Positions 1 to 12,500 of a DNA stretch of 64,000 nt are shown piece by piece. Both the position numbers and the translations under genes were made by a program. Within the stretch, counting starts at the first letter, position 1. Each line of letters opens with the position of its first letter. The stretch comes from Gordius sp. MW1 (lineage: Eukaryota; Nematomorpha; Gordioida; Gordea; Gordiidae). The stretch covers positions 13,239,001 through 13,303,000 of the forward strand of contig OZ038530.1 in NCBI GenBank assembly GCA_964036665.1, read 5' to 3'. Under the pieces are notes generated by a model. The model ran no database searches. It was not told where the DNA came from and was given only the letters and a program-made list of their open reading frames with translations.

Positions 1-1345
1 TCTACTTAGATGACAGGGTTTTAATCGGTTTAATGAGACTGAATCTCTTTTGCCATTTTTTTCAAGAACGAAGTATTTTGGTTCACGTTTCAATACTTTG
101 TAAGGACCGTCATACGTTGGAGAGAGTGGCTTAGGCACAGCGTCGTTTCTGACAAAAACGTGGGTTGCTTCGAACAGATCTCTGCTGACTTGTTCTTTTG
201 TTGTGGCATGGTGTTTTGGTATGGGGTAAGGAATTTTCGCCATGGTCCTCCTCAGCTTGTCAACGAAATGATGTTGTAATGGGTCAGATTCGGTATTTAG
301 GACGAAGTCTCCTGGTAGTCGTAAACTCGTACCGTACACCAATTCTGCTGTTGTTGCTCCTATGTCCTCTTTAATAGTTGAACGTAAACCTAATAATATC
401 AATGGTAAAATTTCGTCCCACTTCGTCTCGCCGGCGGCTTTTAACGACTCTTTAATTTGTCTGTGGAATCGTTCGACGAGTCCGTTTGCTGCGGGATGGT
501 AGGCGGTTGTTTTAATATGTGTGCATCCTAAGAGATTGGAAAGTTCGCGGAAGAGAGATGACTGAAACTGTGGTCCTCTGTCGGTGGTAATCGTATGCGG
601 CACGCCAAAGTTTGCAAACCAGTGCTCTATCAACTTTTTCACGATCGTCTCCGTGGATGTATCATTCAAGGGAATAGCCATGGGCCATCTGGTAAAGCAG
701 TCCACTGCCGTTAATAAATGTGTAAATCCATTTGACGGTGGTAGTGGTCCTACCAAGTCGATGTGTATGTGTGCGAAACGGGCGTCGGGTTGAGCAAAGG
801 TTTTAGGTACCGTAACTGTGTATCGGTAAACCTTGCTTTGTTGACATCTTATGCAAGTTCTAGCCCATTTAACAACGTCTTTGTTTATTGACGGCCAGAC
901 CACTCGATTTGTAATTAGTTTCAGAGTGGCGCGTATGCCTGGGTTAGCGTGAAAATGGTCAAAAACTGTTTTTCTGGGTGTTTCTGGAATGACCGGTCGA
1001 GGTTTGGCAGTTGAAAGATCGAAAAGGATTTTTCTCTCGGATCCTGGAATTGGCAATAACTGTAACTTCAAAGATGATGAATCCTTTAAGCTTTTCAGGG
1101 ATTTGTCATTTATTTGTTGTCTGCTAATCTCTTCTAGATCGGGCATTTCTGGTAACTTGATAGCATCCACTCCTAACCGATAAAGTGCGTCCGCGACTGA
1201 ATTCGCTTCGCCTTTGATGTATTGTATATCTGCGGTAAATTGAGATATAAAATCCAGTTGCCTGGTTTCTCGCGGCGAGTATTTGTCAGGTTTCGCATTA
1301 AATGCGTAAGTTAAAGGCTTATGGTCGATAAAAACGGTGAAGTGT
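1..1345 (-). pseudogene. Gypsy RNase H tail and integrase (open frame, no own start)
   Basis: A minus-strand frame stays open for about 448 codons, from about 1,345 to the left edge. It begins in RNase H (TVFIDHKPLTYAF, then NSVADALYRLG at its end) and runs into integrase. The zinc-binding region has DHFHANPGIR and CIRCQQ. The catalytic core has HIDLVGP (D), TTDRGPQF (D) and GLVERFH (E), so the DDE triad is present. A GPY-type C-terminal module follows (YDGPYKVLKREPKYFVL, then SLNRLKP). The frame is lost near 1,345, where a small indel separates it from the upstream RNase H segment. It would be made only as part of a Pol polyprotein, and that polyprotein is broken here. Confidence 0.9.
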
Positions 1346-1722
1346 CGTCTAACATGTGTCTGAAGTGTTTGATAGATAGGTAGATGGCGAGGAGTTCTCG
1401 ACTGAATGTGCTGTACCGTGATTGAGCTGGCTGAAGCTTAACCGAAAAAATGTCACAGGCGAAGTTTTTTATGCTACAGTTTGTTCCAACACTGTACCCA
1501 CCGCTGAATTGGATGCGTCTGTCGTCAACGTAATTTTGGTTTTTGGGCTGGTGTCCAAAAAAATAGGGTGGTAAATTCGCCGAGCGCGGCATTAGCCTTG
1601 TCGAACGCTTTCCTCTGACTGTCGTTTAAAACCACGGATTTCCGAGAGTTCTTAAGTATGTCAGTTAATGGCTGTAGGGTTTGCGCCATTCCTGGTAAGA
1701 ATCTCCGGTAGAAATTTATCAT
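1311..1722 (-). pseudogene. Gypsy RNase H N-terminal part, frameshifted
   Basis: Two overlapping minus-strand frames encode the end of the RT connection and the start of RNase H. The first has MINFYRRFLPGMAQTLQPL and then a stretch ending at TPAQKPK. The second carries QSRYSTFSRELLAIYLSIKHFRHML, the conserved RNase H segment with its glutamate. Near 1,590 the frame changes in mid-domain, and near 1,345 it changes again. The enzyme that would degrade RNA in the RNA:DNA hybrid is therefore not encoded in one frame. Confidence 0.8.
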
Positions 1723-1780
1723 ACCAAGGAATCTGCGGAGTTTTTTACTCGAATTCGGAATTGGAAAATTTTGTATGGCA

Positions 1781-2639
1781 TCAATCTTCTCCGGTAGGGG
1801 GGTTATACCTGTAGAAGATATTCTGTGTCCAAGAAATTCTAATTCCTCCGAATTGGCACTTGGCGGGATTGGTCCTCAAATCATATTCTTGTAGACGTTG
1901 AAGAACGGTTTTTAGGAGCCTTTCATGGTCCGCGTCGGACGAGCTAGCTAATAGAATATCATCTATATATGCGTAGGTTCCTTCTATTCCTCTTAAAACT
2001 ACGTCGATAAACGTCTGTAAGGTTTGTGCGGCGTTCTTTAGCCCAAAAGGCATTCTATGGAATTTGAAAAGTCCGAACGGTGTCGTTACGGCTGTCTTGC
2101 AGATGTCGTCTTGTGCAACCGGAATATGATGGTATGCGCTTACCAAATCCAATTTGCTAAAAACAGTTTTTCCGCATAGATTTGCTGTGAAGTCATTTAT
2201 GTGGGGTATTGGGTTGGTCGGAAACCGTTACTTTATTCAAGCTTCTATAGTCCCCGCAGGGTCTCCAGTCGCCTGATTTTTTGACAGCCAAATGTAATGG
2301 GGATGCCCAATTACTTTTTGACTCACTGATGATACCTAGTTCCAGGATATATTCGAACTCCTTTTTGGCTGCACTTAATTTATCGGGCGCCAATCGTCTG
2401 GGGAGTGAGTGCTGGGCTGGGTTTTTTGTCAGAATGTGGTGTCGTACGTCGTGCTGTGGGATTTGACCCGTAAAGTTAAATGGTGATGTGAGCGACGGAA
2501 AGTCTTTTAATATGGCCTCAAATTTAGAATTCAGATGAGTGAATGCTACACGAATTCCAAGTGTTTGGTGCTGTGAGGCGAATCCTTTTGAGGATAGATG
2601 GGTCACTCCGTCGATTAATCTTTTGTTTTTAATGTCCAC
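1781..2639 (-). pseudogene. Gypsy reverse transcriptase, frameshifted
   Basis: The upstream frame (2,639-2,193) holds the protease-RT linker and RT fingers, ending in [20 protein letters not shown]. The second frame (2,152-1,781) continues with [16 protein letters not shown], the FGLKNAAQT block and the catalytic YIDDILLAS motif, then KCQFGG. A frameshift lies between them at about 2,155-2,195, and another follows KCQFG near 1,850. All core RT motifs are present, including the DD pair of YIDD, but not in one continuous frame. Confidence 0.88.
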
Positions 2640-2721
2640 CGTTTGTGTAACACGTCAGCTCCTATAATCGACGTGTGAACGTCTGCTATCAGGAATATCC
2701 ATTGTATCTCACGTCTTAGGC

Positions 2722-3008
2722 CTAGAGAGCTAAAATCGTTTGACCAAAGGTGCAAATGTTGCTTTTGTTGGCAGCCAGCAATACTGGACCATTTGAAATT
2801 TTGGGGATATTGGCTGGCGGTGGAATAATGCTGACTTCGGCACCGGTGTCGATAAGAAATTTTTGTTTCGACGTTTGGTCAATAATGTAGAATAGACGAC
2901 TGTTTGAATCCGTGCCAGCAGTAGCCGTCGTCTGGGCCACCCGGCCTGTTAGTTTTTTAATGTCATCCGTGAAGGCGCAGGGCTTTACGCATTTGCGAGC
3001 CAGGTGTT
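2722..3008 (-). pseudogene. Gypsy gag C-terminus and aspartic protease
   Basis: A minus-strand frame runs from the gag tail (KCVKPCAFTDDIKKLTG) into the protease. The retropepsin active site is FLIDTGAEVSIIPP, followed by VLLAANKSNICTFG. The two sit in one frame, consistent with a fused Gag-Pol. The frame closes near 2,722, before the RT frame begins at 2,639. Upstream gag is absent. Confidence 0.85.
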
Positions 3009-3869
3009 AAATACTACTTGCCTCGAAGGTAAAAAGTTGCTAATTAATAACCTTTATTTCCTGGCTAAGGCTCAATAAAATGATAAAGTTTAATAATATC
3101 ATCATATTTTAACATAATAAATTTATTGAGTTCTTATATAATAACGTTAAAATAATGAAAATAAGGACAAAAATGCGAGAGTTAACTTTATCTTTATTTA
3201 TAATTAGTTATTATCTAAACATTGCAAATATAAAATAAATATTATTGTTGGAAGAACATAAAAGTTTTAATAACTTACGTTAATTGCACATATATAATTT
3301 AATTAAAGTTGTTAAAAATGAAATTTAAACAATTCTATCATAGTGTGACATCCCATTATATATAACTAAATATTTACGTGAGCCATTTATTATTAATTTT
3401 CGCATAAAATAATTACGTACTAATAAAGCCTAATTTTGCAAAATATACAGTGAATTTGAATGCATCTGCCTAGCCTACATTTTGACGTAAAATATTATAA
3501 ATGTGATGGGTTGAAAATTGTTGAGCTGTGCCATGAGTTTAGGCATAGCAAGCATCTGACAGATTCATGAGTTAATCTATTACGATGTTTTCCAATAGTC
3601 AGAAACGCCTCCGAAAGCAATCTTTCGGCAGGCACCGAGGTAGCCGGAGTGCTCAGAAAATCACTGGCTGCTAATTAGGATAATTTTATTTGTTAATCAA
3701 CTTCAACTAAATATATAATATATACAATTATTTAGTCATTTTTAAAAAATATGTTTGATATATAATAGCTGTTAAATGCTTAGATTTTCTGAAGCATCTA
3801 GGTTGGTTGAAAAAAAGTTTTTGGGCAGTTTAATTCCTTATTAACTTGAGTAGGGTAAAGGTTATAGTA

Positions 3870-4044
3870 ATCCTTATGATGGTAACGTTTTAGATGTCGT
3901 TAAAGACCATTGCTCTCAGTCATTTTTAATGTTTTAAAGCACAATTTACACTTCCCCATTTTGTTTGCATCCTTGGATACTGTGAAATGTTTGAGCAGCT
4001 TGTTTTTTTGAGCTGGATTGAACTTGTTGCGCATAATCTCATTA
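3870..4044 (-). pseudogene. BED zinc finger of a hAT transposase (fragment)
   Basis: On the minus strand from 4,034 the translation starts MRNKFNPAQKNKLLKHFTV. A CKLC pair follows (codons at 3,950-3,939), then RHLKRYHH. This C2H2 spacing is typical of BED fingers at the N-terminus of hAT transposases. An in-frame TAA (3,902-3,900) falls between the cysteine and histidine halves, so the copy is dead. No DDE catalytic domain was found to the left. A hAT-like terminal motif lies about 390 bp to its right. Confidence 0.7.
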
Positions 4045-4342
4045 TAGGTCTAAAATTTTTATATTATATAATAATGCTATACAAATAAGTAATAAATACA
4101 TTATTAATTGCTCATATACCCTAAGGGCCACTAATACTATGTCGTCTATTGAATAAGATTGTATTACAAATTTAAAATTTGCTCGAAGCGGATAATTAGG
4201 AGCCTAAGTGATTTAGTGTCAAAAGCTTCCAAATCATATTAATTTGCATTTAATATCCTAAATGCATATCTCAAATAATAAAAATACTTAATTAGTTAAA
4301 TTAAGTCTCAATAGTTAAAACTAAAAATTAAAGCCGATATCT

Positions 4343-4432
4343 CGCTTATAAAATCTCGTCTCGTCTCTTTAAGTTTTTCGAGACAAGACGAGACCGAGAT
4401 TTTTCTCGGTTTTTCCGCATCACTAATGGGCA
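4343..4432 (-). mobile_element. hAT terminal region (CAGTGATGCGG family), 5' end
   Basis: Read on the minus strand, the sequence begins CATTAGTGATGCGGAAAAA, followed by repeated TCTCGTCTCGTCTC-type motifs in both orientations. A related end occurs at 58,989 (CAGTGATGCGGAAAAC plus the same TCTCGTCTCG block). The TIR style and the adjacent BED finger suggest hAT. No target-site duplication could be assigned. Confidence 0.55.
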
Positions 4433-4435
4433 GTG

Positions 4436-5777
4436 AGAAGAATTTTCTGTTATACTATTTAAACAACCCAGCTTATCAAATGTGTCATCAGTTTATATAA
4501 GAATCATCATTTTTATTGTAAAAACCAGTTTTTTTAAACAATTTGCAATAGTTTTTTTTGGACCCAGCCTAACATGGTGCATAATTAAAAATTAATGAAG
4601 CTAATAAATAAATAAATTTTTAGCAAAGTTTTGCCTATCTGTAATTTCTCATAAAAACTTAGGTTTTTTATTATTCATTTTAAAATCTATTAAACATAAT
4701 ATATAAAAATTATCACTCATAAAATTATGATTTTGACTTTAAATTTAATTACTTATACCATTAAACTGACATCTTCAATGCCTAGAATAATTAGAACTCA
4801 ATTTTCTTATATCAAAAACCCAATCTCAAAAATGTATAGATAATAAACATAATTATTTAATGCAATGTAAAATTTTTAATAAAACGAGTTTTATAACCTC
4901 ATCAAAATACTTAGAACGTAATGATCCATTTAATGCGCTTCTTTTTTTAAATTTTCTGCATACCATTCAATAAAGCTTGTTAATACCTATGTATTTTTCT
5001 ACAATAATAAGTGAATTAAAAGAAAAAAATTTGTTGAGACATAAGGTATTAGAGGCACTGGGTTACAATTAACCTGCAAACCAAAATTTCTTCTGCCAAT
5101 TTTCTTTTCCTTGACACTATAGAATATTTTATTATTTTTATTTTAGTTCAAAGGAGGGTTTCCTATTCATTTCTATTTTATTTAACAAGTTACTAAAAAA
5201 CTCGTTAATTTTATTGTTAAAAAACAATATGCGAGTGTCATTAATTATCAATAAGGGTTTATTCACTTACATTTATTTAATAAATTTAAATAATTAATAA
5301 GAAGCCCAATAAACATAAATCGCACAAAGTAACATGAAAATTATAAATATCAAATAATATATATTTTGGGAAACTAAGGAAATATAGTATATATCGAGGG
5401 GGCCACAGTACAAAGAAAATTATTATATTTATATATGCAGATAGATGACGCTTTTTTGGCACGTAGATCCTTGTTGGGCTTTAAATATGAATAAATTATT
5501 GTGATTTATGCCATAAATTAATTAACTTAAATTTTTTAACAGTAGCTACTAATCTTATTACATTGTAATAACTATAATATATTATGTGTCACATATCTGG
5601 GTAGAAACTACAATTTACCAGCCATCCAAATTATTTTTGTTAATTAATATATAAATTAGATTTCGAAGTTGATTTGGTACCAAATATCCAAATGAGAGTT
5701 TTTATTCGATACTCGTGAAATATTTTTTAATTGACGGCATATATTCTTAGGTTAGTGTTTTAATAGCCATCCCTAAG
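4436..5777. other. AT-rich 5' flank of the WNK gene
   Basis: There is no recognisable gene or repeat. The stretch is strongly AT-rich and must contain the WNK promoter and 5' UTR unless more 5' exons exist. No confident TATA box or initiator could be chosen. An in-frame TAG at 5,748-5,750 lies 27 bp before the chosen ATG. Confidence 0.5.
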
Positions 5778-6566
5778 ATGAAGAAAGGTCGTAATTATAA
5801 ATTTTCGATTATAAATTCGCCTGAGGTATTCGAGGAGGATCCAATTATCCCAGATATAAAGTCTCAATCATTAAGTCCCAAGCCCTTCAATAAGAGGAAT
5901 GATAGAAAACATTGTAAAGATACTCATAATGTCATAGATAATCACTCAAAATGTGGGCATAATAACATTAGTAAAAATATTCATAGACAAAAGTACAAAT
6001 TGAGAGATGTTTTATTTATGAATGATGCCCCTAAAAAAGAAAAGGATCCCAAATCATTAACACTCTTGGTCAAAGACAAAATAAAATCTAAAATACCATT
6101 CAACAGAAATGCCTCCCTCTCTCCTGTATCCAATCAAACTGCTCAAAAACCAGTTAAATTTGACATTTCTCCTAAACTAGTACAATCTATAGGTAATAAG
6201 TTAAATAAAAGAAGTAAAAGCTCAAGTTTAACAGAAACCTGTTACAAACCTCCCAATGGAACTGTTAAAATCAACAATGCTGCCATAGACTATTTGTTTT
6301 CAAGGAACACTTGTCAAGTTTACAAAGAAAATGGAGTTGTACCTAACCTTGCAACAGAATCTCAAGTCAATGGTGTGACTAAGGGTGAAACAACTCTATC
6401 AGCATTAAAAGATTCGTGTGAAGAATTAGAAGAAAAAGCTGTTGCCTATTCTCCTGATGGTAGATTTCTGAAATTTGATGAAGAAGTTGGTCGTGGATCA
6501 TTTAAGACAGTTTATAGAGGGTTGGATACAGAAAATGGAGTATATGTAGCTTGGTGTGAATTACAG
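5778..6566 (+). CDS. WNK: WNK exon 1 (N-terminus and kinase glycine loop)
   Basis: This encodes residues 1-263. The first 225 residues are basic, serine- and asparagine-rich, and not recognisable. The end is the start of the kinase domain ([19 protein letters not shown] ... VAWCELQ). The donor is CAG|GTATAA, phase 0. The exon is markedly more AT-rich than exons 7-13. Confidence 0.92.
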
Positions 6567-9500
6567 GTATAAATTTATTTACTTGCCTTCAAATTAATAA
6601 CTTTACCGTATTTTAATATCAATAATAAAAAGTTTAGATATAGATTTAATTGATAATCATATTTTTAAGCTTTAATCTTTGAAAATTACTTTATATGATT
6701 GTTTTAAAATGAGTTAATACTATTTTATGTTATAATAACTCAAATTAATTACATTTAGATTCATATTTTTATCATTACAATATAGATACATCTAAATTTG
6801 AATAAAATAAACCTTTTTATCAGATGCCTTGTTAATTACCCTTTTTGCTCAAGTTTTGTTGGCACACTGACATGCAATCTTAAAACATTGCTTTATATTT
6901 TAAATGTCTTGCTAATTTAGTTTGTCCATGTGTTTAATAGACATTGTGAATTAATTGTTATAATCTAAAGTGCATATTATATCATATAAGAGTTATTGTG
7001 ATAAATTATTTATTAATTATTGTCTAACATATAGCTTATGAGTTTTGTTTGTAATAATTTTTATTAGTAATCATAGACAACAAAGCAAATTAGCTAACTC
7101 CTTAATTGATATAATAATTAAATTGTTTCTAATTAACAAACCAGTATATATTAAGTCAAGATTTTGTTTCATAATTGTAGAGTTTTTTGTGGAAACCAAT
7201 TCACCCAACTTATTTTCTTTTAAATTTGCCATAACACAAAAAATTTCAAATTTTTTTTTAGCTAAACTAAGCAAATTTTTTCGAATTTTATGCAAAACAA
7301 TATGTCAAATCTTGTTAAAAACGCTTTTTTACCTTTGTATTTCAATATCTTTTCCATATTTCGTTGTTTAAAATATTTCAAATAAATCGATTATATTTAG
7401 AGCTCATATACTTTAATACTAAGTTATTGGCGCGTTTTAATTGCTATGCAATTTTTTCTTATCTAAACCCTCGCTAACCGCCCATATATGTTTACGTGAC
7501 TAGCATCGCATATTGATCATTTTACTCCCTCCCCCATGGGCGAAGCCACGATTGAAATTAGGGGGGGGGGGCGCAATAATGATTTAGAAAGGGACAAAAT
7601 AATAATTTTTTTAAATATTAGCCATAATTTAATAAAATCTTTACGATTTTTTGGATATAGGGGGGCAGCCGCCCCTTTGCCACCCTCTGGCTACGCTCAT
7701 GCCCCCACATTTAAAACTTTTCAATTAAAATATCCTTTAATTTTTGTAATGATAAAATTATTATCGGGAAACCTTTTAAAATTTGTGTTAAGTAAGGTGA
7801 GAGATGTTTTATTTATGAATTATGGACCTAAAAAAGAAAAGGATCCCAAATCATTAACACTCTTGGTCTAGCCAGGGTTGGATTTAGAGAGGGACAGGTA
7901 ATAATGATTTATTTTATAAAATTTTAGCCAAAATTTAATAAATTTACAAGGATCATTGGATTTAGAGGGGGGCAGCCGCCCCTTTCTGCCACCTCCTGGC
8001 TACGCCCATGTCTTCAAAAAATTAATATTCACTTCTTTTTGAACCCAACTCTAAGTTGTATAGCTAAAAAACAATTGGGCAAGAGTGTGTTTGGGTGGAG
8101 ATGATACACGATTTTAATATTAACTGCTGCTACATTACATTGTTAGCAACTGACAACTTTTCTATCATATAATATGATGTGTGTGCGTTTTTTATTGTAT
8201 ATTGTTGCCTTTCGATTCGTTCTTTTTTGTTTTTAAAATCCTTAACCGATAATGCTGTCTAGTCTATGCAATTGTCTACTTTTCCTTTCAATTCCAAATT
8301 TTGATTATTGGTAAGGAGTAGAGGGGGGGGGGCGTTTCCTTTTTTTGATCTTACGAAATCCGATGTACTTTCTGTAAATGTATTTTCTTTTTAATTTCAT
8401 GTATATATGGTATCGAATTGTACGTTAATTATATTATTTTCCCGCTCAGGGGGCTTTTTGATTATTATTATTGAACTTTAAAGCGTCGCGCAAAATAAGT
8501 TGTCCATTTGAACCGAGTTTTGTGATTTGTTTTTGAAAAAGTTTCACCGTAAAATTGATTTGAATGAGAGATAACAAAGCTATTGCCTATTGATAATATG
8601 TATTGGAGTGACAAGAAAAAATATTAATATTCGTCCTTCTTCAATAAACCATCGTGGTAGATCGTTAGATCTGCTTTTAAACTTAAAACTTAGGCTTTAC
8701 TTTTGCTTTGAACTTAGAATCAGCAATTAGATATTATTAAATTTTGATAAAGCGCTCATTCTTGCTGATCCATCAATGAATAATAAACATTTTCAAAACA
8801 CATGACACCGAATTATTGATTCTGACAGAGACCAGGGAAGCTTTCGGGCTCAATGAGAATTTTTATATAGTGTATTATTTTGTCACTTTATTGAACTAAA
8901 TTTATTTAATAAATTCTTATGCAAAAAGTCAAGTAGTTTGGAAAATATAACAGGAATGCTTAAAATTTGAAAATCCTTATTTCGGGCATGGCCGGGCGGA
9001 CAATTAGAATGTTTCGACCTCGTTAAACAAATCTGACGGCTGATTCTTAGTCCCTATTTCTTTCTAAGTTTTTATAAATATTACCCAGACAATCTGATTC
9101 ATCAACTCACACGTGTACCGATTACTAAAGCCACCAGGGCGTCCGCCCTGCAGATGCTTGTTACTTAAACATCAATTATCTTTGATATAAACTACTAAAC
9201 CTCGTCTTTTTTTACAGTAAACACATTTGTTGAGCTGATCACATACGATACGTGTGACTGCTAATTGTATGTTGGCACACCTAACGATCAACATTCGAAT
9301 TTCGTCGCAAATGCGAAAAACAATTAATTTGTCGCCGTAAAATTAAGTAGCAACTCGGGGATCTCATTATGATGTCTGTTTTTTAAGTCCAAGCCCCCCG
9401 GCTAAGGTTATATATATTGATTTACGAGACTGAGCTAGGAGGCGGCGGCGGCGGTGGGAATTGAGCTAAGACCATCGACCTTCCGTGTTCTGGTTGTTAG

Positions 9501-12500
9501 AGTAGGATGTAATTATCCGTAGTACCGAACGAAAAACTTCTTGTTTTATCTTAAATACAGTTTTTAAGTTATAGACAGCTGACAGGGGTTTGGTTTTATT
9601 TTAAATTATGAAGTAGCACGCTAGTCTAGTAAGATAATTGCGAATCGGCTTAAAAGCGCATGATCATTTTTACTTTTTTTGTGCAATTTAAAATCGATTC
9701 TATTAGACAAAAACTCGGGCCTTCGGCCCTCGTGGGAAGGGGGAGAAGGGAAGGGAAGGGGGGACGACTCATCTGTACTTCGTATAAATGTATCATATTT
9801 GCTATGCAATTTATGGGCGAGAAAGGTGGGAATGGGCGAGAATGCCTATAGGGGGGTATTAAATGCCTAATGATTAATTAATTATTTATACAAATTTTCC
9901 ATTATAGGCAAAATGTAATAAAGGCAAAATGTAATATAGGCAAGGGTTAGGGTTAGATTTAGTGTTTGCATCTAGTTGCGTATTACATTAGTTTTTATGG
10001 CCTTTAGTGATTATGGGTCTAACAAACATTATATTATAAAACAACACAATGTTAAGAATTTGCAGAATTGTTGGGAGAAATTTTTTGTTGAATTTGAACA
10101 ATTTTTAATGAAAAAAATCAAAAATTTGGCCAATGGTCACTTTTTCTCTATTGGTCAGTACCAACAGATACTCTATAAGTCAATGATAGCCAAAAAAATT
10201 GAAAAAAAAGTTCATGCTCACTTTGGCCAATGGTCATTTTTTTCCATTGGTCAGCAGCCAGCACACGGTAAAAGTGGATATAAATTCATAAGAGTAAAAA
10301 AAACGAAAAAAAAATTTTCGAATCACATTTTGGCCAATGGTCATTTTTTTCCATTGGTCAGCAGCCAGGACATGGTAAAAGTGGATATAAATTCATAATA
10401 GTCAAAAAAAGAACAAAAAAAAAGTTTTCGAATCACATTTTGGCCAATGGTCATTTTATTCCATTGGTCAGCAGCCAGCGGACGGCCAAAAAGTCATAAT
10501 AGCAATGGTAGGAACAGGAACAATCATAATAGTCAAAGAAAAACGAAAAAAATAATTTCGATTCATATTTTGGCCAATGGTCATTTTTTCAATCGGTCAG
10601 GAGCCAGCGGACGGCCAAAAAGTCATAATAGCAATGGTAGTAACAGGAACAATCATAATAGTCAAAAAAAAACGAAAAAATAAACTCGGATTCACATTTT
10701 GGCCAATGGTCATTTTTTTCATTGGTCAGCAGCCAACGGACGGCCAAAAAGTCTTATTATCAATGATAGTAACAAGGACAATCATAAGAGTCAAAAAAAC
10801 TCCGAGATTCTAACCCAAAAACTAGTTAAATTGCATAGCAATTAAAAGTAAACAACTTTTATTTATGATTATTATATAACATTGGTCAGCAGCCAGCGGA
10901 CGGCCAAAAAGTCATAATAGCAATGGTAGAAACAGGAACAATCATAATAGTCAAAAAAAAAACGAAAAAAATAATTTCGATTCACATTTTGGCCAATGGT
11001 CATTTTTTTCATTGGTCAGCAGCCAGCGGACGGCCAAAAATTCTTATTATCAATGATAGTAACAACAACAATCATAAGCAAAAAAACTCCGGGATTCTAA
11101 CCCCAAAACTAGTTAAATTGCATAGCAATTAAAAAGTAAACAACTTTTATTTATGTTTATTATATAACTAGTTAAATTGCATAGCATTAAAAGTAAACAA
11201 CTTTTATCTATGTTTATTATATAACAAAAACTAGTTAAATTGCATAGCAATTAAAAGTAAACAACTTTTATTTATGTTTATTATATAACTAGTTAAATTG
11301 CATAGCAATTAAAAGTAAACAACTTTTATTTATGTTTATTATATAATAGATAATTTAACAAATCTTATATATAACACACCGAGGGAGATAGAGATGAGGG
11401 GTGGGGCACCTCTTATGCATTAATTTAAAAAATAACACAGCGAGGGAGATAGAGATGAGGGGTGGGGCACCTTTTTCTCATGCATTAATTTAAAAAATCG
11501 ATAACCTAATATACCCAATGCAAATAGATAGGGATGGACGGACAGACGGACGGACGGACAACAAAAAACGAGCCCATAAATTGCATAGCAATTAAAATGC
11601 GATTTTAGCCTTTTGGTGCCAATACAGCTGACTGGTTATTTGTTTGAGTCCTGAGGGTTATTATAGTACCTCATTTATGGCCTGGGTAGGAGTTAGGCAT
11701 CGTTCTAGGTGCGACTTCTAAAACCCCCCTGCGCGATTTAGGCGTACATCCGGTAAAATCCGATGCACAATACCCCCTTCATTGTAAATATAGTCAAACT
11801 CGCAGCCTAGATACGCGTCCATCAATAAAATCATCGACGAAAAACATGGACGACGAGAAAAGATCAGACGGCGGCTACTTCGTGTACTCAACTTCTCGAC
11901 CAGAAACCAAAAAGTCGGATAAATTCCTTTCTATCGGAATCGTTCGTAATACCGATGATGACCACTGTGTTGTAAAAACGGCTGGGTCTTGTTTTGTTTG
12001 GTTCCGACACGATTATGAGCGCAACCAAGCGAGGGGCGGCTGCTCCCTCTAAAATCCAATTTTTTTTTGAATATTATTGCTAAATTTTAGAAAAATATAA
12101 TTTTGCTCCCTAAATCATTAGTGCCCCCCCCCCTCCAATCCCATCGCTTGTTACCCCCATGACTAATCAATTAAATTACATTCTGTTTTTTTTTATCGTG
12201 ACCGTCGTGTCCAATTTGTTGGTTTATAGTTAAAATTTTGTGAGACTTGTCTAAAATCAAAAATCATTAGTGTCCGCTGTTCTTCGGGCCACCTCTACAT
12301 TATTTGTAAACTCAACCGCTGACTGATTTGAAGCTTGTCCAACTTTTTTTGCGAACGAACATGATTAATTAATTAATTAGCAATATTCAATAGCTACATT
12401 TATTCTAAACGATTTAGCTACTACCGTCTCTAGTCTAGTGTAGTCTTACTTGCTGCTCGAATTATGGAATGTTAATATTATGTAAAACGATACCCCCTAC

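Larger units (their letters stand above)
1..3010 (-). mobile_element. Ty3/gypsy retrotransposon, CsRn1-like, truncated at both ends
   Basis: Read on the minus strand, the order is gag C-terminus, protease, reverse transcriptase, RNase H, integrase. That is Ty3/gypsy order. The gag tail (KCVKPCAF) and the protease context (FYIIDQTSKQKFLIDTGAEV) resemble the CsRn1/Kabuki clade; this is recognition from memory, not a search. The left window edge cuts the element inside or just after the integrase, so no 3' LTR is seen. On the right the gag frame ends near 3,008 with no gag body, LTR or primer-binding site, so the element is 5'-truncated. Frames change several times in RT and RNase H, so it is a relic. 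Confidence 0.9.
9713..11595 (+). mobile_element. Composite TTGCTATGCAA element, copy 1 (near-duplicate of 47,871-49,605)
   Basis: It starts ACTCGGGCCTTCGGCCCTCG, with a GC-clamped hairpin around TTCG at 9,717-9,729, and then a purine-rich stretch. TTGCTATGCAATTTATGGGC at about 9,803 and its inverted form GCCCATAAATTGCATAGCAA at 11,572-11,591 look like terminal inverted repeats. Between them lie an array of units of about 125 bp and another of about 60 bp. No transposase or RT was found. The short ORFs inside, such as the one at 9,976-10,398, are repeat translations. The class is unknown; a non-autonomous DNA element is the best guess. Confidence 0.75.

Noticed and set aside
9940-9960. Telomere-like GGTTAGGGTTAG
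   Set aside because: Only about two units, inside a dispersed repeat; the same words occur in the 48-kb copy.
9976-11132. Plus-strand ORFs (such as the 140-codon frame at 9,976) repeated at 48,144
   Set aside because: The frames run through tandem hairpin units and translate the repeat (LANGHFF...), with no independent coding signal.
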